The notes under the pieces are model-generated. The model worked only from the letters and a program-made list of their open reading frames with translations, ran no database searches and was not told the origin of the DNA. DNA of 11,944 bases. It comes from an uncultured Lachnospiraceae bacterium. GTDB taxonomy: Bacteria; Bacillota_A; Clostridia; Lachnospirales; Lachnospiraceae. This document shows, in pieces, positions 7,400-11,944 of this stretch. Within the stretch, counting starts at the first letter, position 1. Each line of letters starts with the position of its first letter. A program made the position numbers and the translations under genes. The DNA lies in NCBI GenBank assembly GCA_947178085.1, contig CAMWWS010000046.1, forward strand, positions 1 through 11,944. The letters run 5' to 3'.

Positions 7400-7876
7400 A
7401 TGGAAGTAAAATGGGTTAGTGCATATATGAAAAAGGATACAAACAAAACATTAAATGAATTACTCGTAAAGATTTTTAATAATATGCTGGACATAGAGGA
7501 AAGAGCCATCATAACGGAGGAATTCATTGATATTACAAATAATGATATGCACATTATAGAGGCAATAGGAATAGATGAATTGCGCAATATGTCCGAGATA
7601 GCATCACGGCTTGGCGTCACAGTAGGCACGCTTACGACAAATATGAACAGCCTTGAGAAGAAGGGATATATCATTCGCCAGCGCAGTGAAGATGACAAGC
7701 GTGTTGTTTTGGCTGCACTTACGGATAAAGGTAAAAAGGCTTTTTTCCATCACAGAGATTTCCATAAGAACATGATTAAAGCAATCGTGAAGGATTTGAA
7801 TGAGGATGAAATGAAATCGGTGATAAAGGTATTGCTGAATCTGAATGATTTTTTATTGAGCATGCAAAAGGGGTGA
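7400..7876 (+). CDS. MarR-family regulator, probable FabT-type controller of fatty acid synthesis
   Basis: The 158-residue product has a winged helix: a helix-turn-helix at about 63-88 (MSEIASRLGVTVGTLTTNMNSL) and a wing at 95-113 containing RSEDDKRVVLAALTDKGK. N- and C-terminal helices probably form the dimer interface. MarR proteins next to fab genes (FabT in streptococci, marR-fabH in clostridia) repress the cluster, with acyl-ACP as co-repressor in streptococci. That role here is inferred from position, just 8 nt after fabH. The start is uncertain. ATG 7400 has only a weak GGGG about 12 nt upstream; ATG 7427, giving MKKDTNKTLNELL, would remove nine residues and begin nearer the conserved part. 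Being last in the operon, it would be produced in proportion to the enzymes, a feedback arrangement. Confidence 0.85.
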   Translation: MEVKWVSAYMKKDTNKTLNELLVKIFNNMLDIEERAIITEEFIDITNNDMHIIEAIGIDELRNMSEIASRLGVTVGTLTTNMNSLEKKGYIIRQRSEDDKRVVLAALTDKGKKAFFHHRDFHKNMIKAIVKDLNEDEMKSVIKVLLNLNDFLLSMQKG

Positions 7877-7901
7877 AGATATCCGAAAATTACCATAGTA
7901 T

Positions 7902-7930
7902 TTCCGACAGGCAGTATGTTAAGATATTAT
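7902..7930 (+). promoter_or_regulatory. Possible promoter for the alpha/beta hydrolase gene
   Basis: TTCCGA (7902-7907) and TATTAT (7925-7930) are separated by 17 nt. The -10 is good but the -35 matches the consensus at only three bases. The predicted start point, about 7937, falls inside the dyad at 7931-7946. Readthrough from the fab operon is also possible, as no terminator follows the marR gene. Confidence 0.35.
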
Positions 7931-7946
7931 TAGAGAATATTTTCTA
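7931..7946. promoter_or_regulatory. 16-bp near-perfect palindrome, candidate operator
   Basis: TAGAGAATATTTTCTA is an inverted repeat with a single mismatched pair. It begins directly after the possible -10 hexamer and ends 28 nt before the hydrolase ATG at 7975. Position at the start point suggests a repressor site. The cognate protein is unknown; the adjacent MarR-type regulator is one candidate. Confidence 0.4.
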
Positions 7947-7974
7947 TTACTGACAAAACTTGCAAAGGCTGTTT

Positions 7975-8976
7975 ATGAGGGAAAAGAAAAAACGGAAGAA
8001 GAAAAAAATCATTATTGCAATCTGCATTATAACAGGGTTATTTATTACCCTGTATTTTGTGTTAGTAAACTTTTTGGTAAGTGCGGCGCTTGTGCCGTCT
8101 TTTATGCGGAAGCTGGAAGCTTTTGAAAGAATTACAGATGAAAGCTATGAAGCGCAGGTACAGACATCGGATATTAAGGTAAACCGCCAGTTGGCTCTGA
8201 ATGAGACCGATGAGTGGCTGCAGACTGTAAATAGTCAAAAGATTTCCGTGATGACTGATGACGGCTATAAATTGATTGCGAAAGAATTTTTTGTGGAAGA
8301 AGAAAGTCATAAGTGGCTGCTTTTGCTTCATGGATATACCGGTTGGAAAGAGGAAATGTATCCGTTTGCATACTGGTATAATACACAGGGCTATCATGTC
8401 ATTGCGCCTGATTTACGCTGTCAGGGAGAGAGCGAAGGTGATTTCATAGGTATGGGTTGGACAGACCATTATGACTGCAATCTGTGGATTGATTATATTC
8501 TTTCACAGGACCCGGAAGCTGTAATAGTGCTTCATGGACAGTCTATGGGAGCGGCAACTGCTTTGATGATGACGGGAGAAGAAAACCTTTCGGAAAATGT
8601 TGTCGCAGTTATATCGGATTGTGCGTATACAGACGCATATTCAATGTTTGGTGAAAAAGTCAGCGAATGGTTTTATCTGCCGGCATTTCCGTTAGTTGAT
8701 ACGGCGTGTTTAGTGCTTCGGGCCCGCGGGGGGTATAATTTAAAGGATGCGTCAGCGATTGACGCAGTAAAAAAAAGCAGTGTGCCTACGCTTTTTATCC
8801 ACGGAGCTGATGATGCTATGATATCAGTTCAGATGACAAAGGATTTGTATGAGGCGGCAGCCTGCCGGAAGAAGTTATTGATTGTGGAAGGTGCAGGGCA
8901 TGCGCAGTCTCAGGAAAAAGATCCCGATTCATACTATAATACCATAAAGACATTTTTGGAAGAGAACATAGAATAA
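7975..8976 (+). CDS. Membrane-anchored alpha/beta hydrolase
   Basis: The predicted protein has 333 residues. A strongly basic start (RKKKRKKKK type, residues 2-11) is followed by a hydrophobic helix at about 12-38, which should leave the catalytic domain outside the cell. The alpha/beta fold shows the oxyanion-side LLLLHGYTG (115-123), APDLRCQGESEG (144-155), the nucleophile elbow GQSMG with Ser190, the acid in HGADDAMI (probably Asp280) and GHA with His309. The triad is complete. Substrate is unknown; esterase, lipase or acyl-glycan hydrolase are possible. The start is ATG 7975, with AAAGG 6 nt upstream, rather than TTG 7960. It follows the fab cluster by 98 nt, which may be chance or a link to lipid metabolism. 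A short GC-rich patch (8719-8733) lies inside the gene without breaking the frame. Confidence 0.85.
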   Translation: MREKKKRKKKKIIIAICIITGLFITLYFVLVNFLVSAALVPSFMRKLEAFERITDESYEAQVQTSDIKVNRQLALNETDEWLQTVNSQKISVMTDDGYKLIAKEFFVEEESHKWLLLLHGYTGWKEEMYPFAYWYNTQGYHVIAPDLRCQGESEGDFIGMGWTDHYDCNLWIDYILSQDPEAVIVLHGQSMGAATALMMTGEENLSENVVAVISDCAYTDAYSMFGEKVSEWFYLPAFPLVDTACLVLRARGGYNLKDASAIDAVKKSSVPTLFIHGADDAMISVQMTKDLYEAAACRKKLLIVEGAGHAQSQEKDPDSYYNTIKTFLEENIE

Positions 8977-8984
8977 CAGCAATA

Positions 8985-9013
8985 TTGCACAATTGTTCTT
9001 TTAGTTGTATTAT
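8985..9013 (+). promoter_or_regulatory. Promoter for rfbD-DUF212
   Basis: TTGCAC (8985-8990) and TATTAT (9008-9013) are separated by exactly 17 nt, matching a sigma-A-type promoter at most positions. The predicted start is near 9020, so in-frame codons upstream of ATG 9047 would be mostly untranscribed. A perfect 10-bp palindrome GCAATATTGC (8979-8988) overlaps the -35 and could be a regulator site. Confidence 0.6.
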
Positions 9014-9046
9014 TATATTAAGTATGAACGGAAGGAATGGAAAACT

Positions 9047-9889
9047 ATGAAGAAGATTATTGTCACAGGATGTAACGGACAGTTAGGCCGTGCGGTAAAT
9101 AAACATTTTGCCGGAGATAATACATATGAGTTTGTTAATACTGATGTAGGCGAGCTGGATATTACAAGTATTGATAAAGTGATGGAATTTGTAAGAGGCG
9201 TTAAACCTTATGCCATTATTAACTGTGCAGCGCATACCGGGGTGGATGCCTGCGAAACGGAAGGCGATAAGGCATACCGTATTAATGCGATAGGTCCAAG
9301 GAATTTATGTATTGCGGCAACAGAAACCGGAGCTAAGATGATTCATATTTCTACGGATTATGTATTTGACGGAAAAGGAACAAGACCTTATACGGAGTTT
9401 GATGCGGTGGGTCCTCAGGGAATGTACGGTTTAACCAAACTGGCGGGAGAGAATTTTGTAAAGGAGTTTGCAGACAGGTACTTTATTATTCGTACTGCAT
9501 GGCTTTATGGTGATGGAAAAAACTTCGTAAAAGCAATGTTGGGTAAGTCGGAGACAAATGATAAGGTCAGGGTTGTAAAAGATCAGGTGGGTTCGCCCAC
9601 AAGCGCGGAAGAGCTGGCAAAAGCGATTGCATACTTACTGCCTACTGAAAACTACGGACTTTTCCATGGTACATGCGAAGGAGACTGCAGTTGGTCGGAA
9701 TTTGCGGAAGAAATCTTCCGTCTGGCGGGAAAGAAGACGGTCGTAGAGGCGATAACTACGGAGGAATTTGGTGCGAAAGCACCGCGTCCTGCATATTCGA
9801 TTCTTGAGAATTATATGTTCAAACTGACGACTGATTTCATGTTTGCTGACTGGCATGATGCTATTGAGAAATACATGAGAGAAATTTAG
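9047..9889 (+). CDS. rfbD: dTDP-4-dehydrorhamnose reductase (RfbD/RmlD family)
   Basis: Catalyses the last step of dTDP-L-rhamnose synthesis, NAD(P)H reduction of dTDP-4-keto-L-rhamnose, for cell-surface glycans. The 280-residue chain is an extended SDR: the Rossmann motif TGCNGQLG is at 7-14, NCAAHTGVDACE at 59-70, STDYVFDGKG at 102-111, and the catalytic Tyr127-x3-Lys131 in MYGLTKLAGE. The late VKDQVGSPTSAEELA stretch is typical of RmlD. The start at ATG 9047 has GGAAGGA upstream and fits the predicted transcription start near 9020; an upstream in-frame ATG would add 14 unlikely residues. It is alone, without rfbA, rfbB or rfbC in the window, so the other rhamnose genes must be elsewhere, or the enzyme acts on a related keto-sugar. 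Confidence 0.9.
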   Translation: MKKIIVTGCNGQLGRAVNKHFAGDNTYEFVNTDVGELDITSIDKVMEFVRGVKPYAIINCAAHTGVDACETEGDKAYRINAIGPRNLCIAATETGAKMIHISTDYVFDGKGTRPYTEFDAVGPQGMYGLTKLAGENFVKEFADRYFIIRTAWLYGDGKNFVKAMLGKSETNDKVRVVKDQVGSPTSAEELAKAIAYLLPTENYGLFHGTCEGDCSWSEFAEEIFRLAGKKTVVEAITTEEFGAKAPRPAYSILENYMFKLTTDFMFADWHDAIEKYMREI

Positions 9890-9920
9890 GATTATACAAA
9901 AAGAAAAGGATAAAATTCAA

Positions 9921-10400
9921 ATGACATTTTTACAGGCGCTTGTTAAGAATCCCATATTTGTTGCAGCGGTTATGGGATGGTTTGTTGCACAGGTATTGAA
10001 AATGGCAATTCATTTTCTTGTTACCAAAGAACTTGTATGGGAGCGGATGATAGGCAGCGGCGGTATGCCGAGCTCTCATTCCGCTACAGTATGCGCGTTG
10101 GCGACGGCTACAGGAATACAATATGGCGGCGGAAGCTTTGAGTTTGCAATGGCTGTGATTATGGCGATTATTGTTATGCATGATGCTTCGGGAGTCAGGA
10201 GAGAAACCGGAATACAGGCGCGGGTGCTAAATGAGATGATGGCCCTGTTTCGGGAAATGGGAACTAAAATGTCGGTTGAGGATAAGTTGAAAGAATTTGT
10301 TGGTCACACGCCGCTTCAGGTTTGGATAGGTGCGTTACTTGGAATCATTACAGGATTCCTCACATGTCAGTTTATGATTGCAGGGTACAGTATTTTCTGA
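9921..10400 (+). CDS. Divergent PAP2 family membrane protein (DUF212, YuiD-like)
   Basis: The 159-residue integral membrane protein belongs to the family known as divergent PAP2/DUF212 (B. subtilis YuiD), likely a lipid or polyprenyl phosphatase relative. The signature GSGGMPSSHSAT is at 46-56, comparable to the SGH/PSSH motif of PAP2 phosphatases, followed by HDASGVRRETG (87-97) and GHTPLQVWIGALLG (128-141). Hydrophobic segments are at about 8-33, 73-88 and 133-157. Activity is not proven for this family. The gene starts 31 nt after rfbD, with AAGGA about 10 nt before its ATG, and no terminator lies between, so both form one transcript. Linkage to rfbD suggests a link with lipid-linked glycan carriers, but this is inference. 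The stop is only 8 nt from the 3' end of the opposing AraC gene. Confidence 0.88.
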   Translation: MTFLQALVKNPIFVAAVMGWFVAQVLKMAIHFLVTKELVWERMIGSGGMPSSHSATVCALATATGIQYGGGSFEFAMAVIMAIIVMHDASGVRRETGIQARVLNEMMALFREMGTKMSVEDKLKEFVGHTPLQVWIGALLGIITGFLTCQFMIAGYSIF

Positions 10401-10408
10401 TAATAGCG

Positions 10409-11242
10409 TTACCACTTTCTGCGATATTCTAAAGGCGTCATATTCTCGTATTTTTTGAATACTTTGATGAAGTATCCTGCGTTCTGAAATCCGCAGTCAA
10501 ACGCAATATTTTCTATAGATGCGTCAGAGAAGCGAAGCATGGATTTCGCGTGGGAAATACGCTTGGAGGTTAAGTCGCTGCCAATAGTAACGCCATAGAT
10601 TTTTTTATATTCTCTTGAAAGATGAAATTTACTGATATAGAATCTGGAAGATAAATCTTCCAGATTTATTTTTTGGGCATAATTATTCTCAAGATAGTCA
10701 CTGACTTGCTTCATTTTTTCCGGAATGGAAGATATCTCCTGGTTTCCCTGATTTTCACTAAAACACAAAGTAATAAGGTCAGTAAGGCAGCGGTTGGCAA
10801 ATAGCTCCATCAAAGAAGTTTTTGAAGAATGAATTTGATATATCTGCTGCAAAATATTCATGAAAGCAAGAGTATTTTCCGGATGAAAAAGAAATGAGCG
10901 GGACTGTTTCAAAAAATTTGAATAAAAATACGGAACTTCCTTTCCGTAAAAGTGCACCCACATAAGACTCCACGGATCATTTGCGCTGCTTTCATGGGAA
11001 TAAGGCTTTGTACAATCCAGCCAGACACAGTCCCCTGCCGTAATAGTGAAACGGTTTCCGTCATAAGAAACATAACCACTTCCGTTTAAAACAATGAAGA
11101 AGAGGCAAGAGCTAAGGTTCTGTCTTTGGCTTACATGTGGTTCCAGACTTTGCAGTGTACCGACCTCCTGCACGTAAAGATAGTGCTCTTTGGCATAGGA
11201 AGAAGGCGTTGCTATGATACGCTCGGAGGTAGATTTTGCCAT
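10409..11242 (-). CDS. AraC-family transcriptional regulator
   Basis: The 277-residue protein has an N-terminal cupin-like sensing domain (about 20-165, with GDCVWLD at 70-76) and a C-terminal double helix-turn-helix (about 175-277). The first helix-turn-helix lies around INLEDLSSRFYISKFHLSR (192-210). The second is SIENIAFDCGFQNAGYF (242-258), followed by MTPLEYRR, the standard AraC end. Proteins of this shape commonly sense sugars or related small molecules and activate nearby genes; the ligand is unknown. AAAGGA sits about 9 nt before the start codon. It is divergent to gmd and convergent to the DUF212 gene, so gmd and the regulator's own promoter are the first candidate targets. A + strand intrinsic terminator is embedded in the codons for residues 193-201. 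Confidence 0.93.
   Translation of the reverse strand: MAKSTSERIIATPSSYAKEHYLYVQEVGTLQSLEPHVSQRQNLSSCLFFIVLNGSGYVSYDGNRFTITAGDCVWLDCTKPYSHESSANDPWSLMWVHFYGKEVPYFYSNFLKQSRSFLFHPENTLAFMNILQQIYQIHSSKTSLMELFANRCLTDLITLCFSENQGNQEISSIPEKMKQVSDYLENNYAQKINLEDLSSRFYISKFHLSREYKKIYGVTIGSDLTSKRISHAKSMLRFSDASIENIAFDCGFQNAGYFIKVFKKYENMTPLEYRRKW
10641..10674 (+). terminator. Intrinsic terminator inside the AraC gene, acting on + strand transcripts
   Basis: Perfect 12-bp arms AATCTGGAAGAT (10641-10652) and ATCTTCCAGATT (10655-10666) are followed by TATTTTTT (10667-10674). In practice the stem would have about 11 bp and a TAAA loop. The T-run is present only for transcripts moving in the + direction, so it should stop the rfbD-DUF212 message about 240-270 nt past its last stop codon. 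On the opposite strand the same bases encode part of the first AraC helix-turn-helix. Confidence 0.75.
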
Positions 11243-11310
11243 TTTTTATATTCCTTTCTCTTTAAGCATTGACAGAGCAAGATTTTACCATTAAGCGGCA
11301 ATATTTTATG

Positions 11311-11339
11311 TTGATACTTATATTATACAATAGTATACT
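11311..11339 (+). promoter_or_regulatory. Promoter for gmd
   Basis: TTGATA (11311-11316) and TATACT (11334-11339) have 17-nt spacing, close to the sigma-A consensus. The predicted start point near 11346 lies within the palindrome at 11339-11350 and leaves a leader of about 66 nt before ATG 11412. Confidence 0.65.
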
Positions 11340-11350
11340 TCCATATGGAA
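11322..11350 (-). promoter_or_regulatory. Possible promoter for the AraC-family gene
   Basis: Read on the - strand, a perfect TATAAT (complement of 11322-11327) is preceded after 17 nt by TTCCAT (complement of 11345-11350), a weak -35. It almost fully overlaps the gmd promoter, so the two would compete for RNA polymerase. The leader to the AraC start at 11242 would be about 70 nt. Confidence 0.4.
11339..11350. promoter_or_regulatory. Perfect 12-bp palindrome at the AraC/gmd divergent promoters
   Basis: TTCCATATGGAA is a perfect inverted repeat covering the predicted gmd start point and the possible AraC-gene -35. A second dyad, TATAC-aata-GTATA (11324-11337), adjoins it. A dimeric regulator bound here could block or switch both promoters. 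AraC proteins more often use direct repeats, so the binding protein is open. Confidence 0.45.
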
Positions 11351-11411
11351 TAGCAAGAAAGTATGTTTTGAAAGCTTTTACATGAAAAAATAAAGAAAGA
11401 GGAAAATTAAT

Positions 11412-11944
11412 ATGCAAAAAGTAGCGTTAATTACAGGTATTACAGGTCAGGATGGTTCTTATCTGGCTGAGTTCTTGCTGGAAAAAGGATATGAAGTGCA
11501 TGGGCTTATCAGGAGGCACAGCATTACTAACACGGCAAGAATAGACCATATTTTACAGTCTGACTATAATAAAATCAAATTTTTTCTGCATTTTGCCGAT
11601 ACGACAGATTCCAGTAATCTGATGCGTCTGATTGCTGAAATCCGGCCGACGGAAGTATATAATCTTGCGGCACAGTCACATGTGGGAGTTTCCTTCGAGG
11701 TGCCGGAATATACTGCCGAAGCAACGGGCGTAAGTACATTGAAACTGCTTGAGGCAATCCGCGTTAATGGCGGAAATTGCAGATATTATCAGGCGTCTAC
11801 TTCTGAATTGTTTGGAGGTATTCCTGAAACGGCTCCGCAGAGTGAGACAACTCCGTTTTATCCTAAAAGTCCGTATGGCGCTGCAAAACTGTATTCTTAC
11901 TGGATTACAGTCAATTACAGAGAGTCTTATAATATGTTTACCTG
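11412..11944 (+). CDS. gmd: GDP-mannose 4,6-dehydratase (partial, 3' end outside window)
   Basis: Converts GDP-D-mannose to GDP-4-keto-6-deoxy-D-mannose, the branch point to GDP-L-fucose, GDP-D-rhamnose and related deoxysugars of surface glycans. The first 177 codons are present, about half of the usual length. The extended-SDR motif [21 protein letters not shown] opens the protein (Gly9, Gly12, Gly15), [11 protein letters not shown] is at 60-70, [14 protein letters not shown] at 83-96, and the catalytic region shows ASTSELFG with Thr130 and Glu132, then Tyr155-x3-Lys159. [14 protein letters not shown] and [11 protein letters not shown] closely match known Gmd. AGAGG lies about 9 nt before ATG 11412. 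The gene has its own promoter and is divergent from the AraC-family regulator. It probably heads a sugar-nucleotide or polysaccharide gene group continuing to the right. Confidence 0.95.
   Translation, partial: MQKVALITGITGQDGSYLAEFLLEKGYEVHGLIRRHSITNTARIDHILQSDYNKIKFFLHFADTTDSSNLMRLIAEIRPTEVYNLAAQSHVGVSFEVPEYTAEATGVSTLKLLEAIRVNGGNCRYYQASTSELFGGIPETAPQSETTPFYPKSPYGAAKLYSYWITVNYRESYNMFT

Noticed and set aside
7960..7974. TTG 7960 as the hydrolase start
   Set aside because: It would swallow the AAAGG ribosome binding site that is well placed for ATG 7975.
9005..9046. Upstream in-frame extension of rfbD by 14 residues
   Set aside because: The added sequence is not part of the RmlD fold, and most of it lies at or before the predicted transcription start near 9020.
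1..11944. CRISPR array, insertion sequence, phage, defence or toxin-antitoxin system
   Set aside because: No repeated spacer pattern, transposase, integrase, terminal repeats or known defence motifs were seen. All long frames are accounted for by metabolic, membrane or regulatory genes.

Overview
The window looks like chromosome from an anaerobic low-to-mid GC Firmicute, most likely Lachnospiraceae (Clostridia). The reasons are the clostridial-style fab gene set, a fused AccD-AccA carboxyltransferase, purine-rich AGG-type ribosome binding sites, and AT-rich spacers. The genus is not resolved, and this assignment is inferred from protein resemblance without a database search.

Region 1 (1-7876, + strand) is a tightly packed type II fatty acid synthesis cluster. 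Its order is [end of a probable fabK] - fabD - fabG - fabF - fabZ - accDA (fusion) - FabK-like flavin oxidoreductase - fabH - MarR/FabT-type regulator. Together these genes make malonyl groups (AccDA), load them on ACP (FabD), start chains (FabH), elongate them (FabF), reduce (FabG), dehydrate (FabZ) and possibly reduce again (FabK-type). The regulator at the end probably controls the set. Compared with the familiar clostridial order (marR-fabH-acpP-fabK-fabD-fabG-fabF-accB-fabZ-accC-accD-accA), the cluster is permuted: fabH and marR sit at the tail. No accB, accC or acpP lies inside the visible part. The operon promoter is upstream of the window.

Region 2 (7877-8976) is a 98-nt spacer with a possible promoter and a 16-bp dyad, then a membrane-anchored alpha/beta hydrolase with a complete Ser-Asp-His triad.

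Region 3 (8977-10400) has a good sigma-A-type promoter driving an rfbD-type dTDP-4-dehydrorhamnose reductase and a small membrane protein of the divergent PAP2 (DUF212/YuiD) family. The transcript appears to have no terminator before it runs head-on into the convergent gene. A strong intrinsic terminator on the + strand lies about 240 nt further on, inside that gene.

Region 4 (10409-11944) is an AraC-family regulator on the - strand, a 169-nt divergent intergenic region with two overlapping candidate promoters and a perfect 12-bp palindrome at their junction, and the first 177 codons of gmd (GDP-mannose 4,6-dehydratase). The gmd and rfbD genes suggest the window runs into a deoxysugar or surface polysaccharide locus. 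No RNA genes, insertion sequences, CRISPR arrays or attachment sites were seen, and no gene-free stretch exceeds 300 nt. The window is largely housekeeping. The most interesting signals are architectural and regulatory rather than a new gene system.
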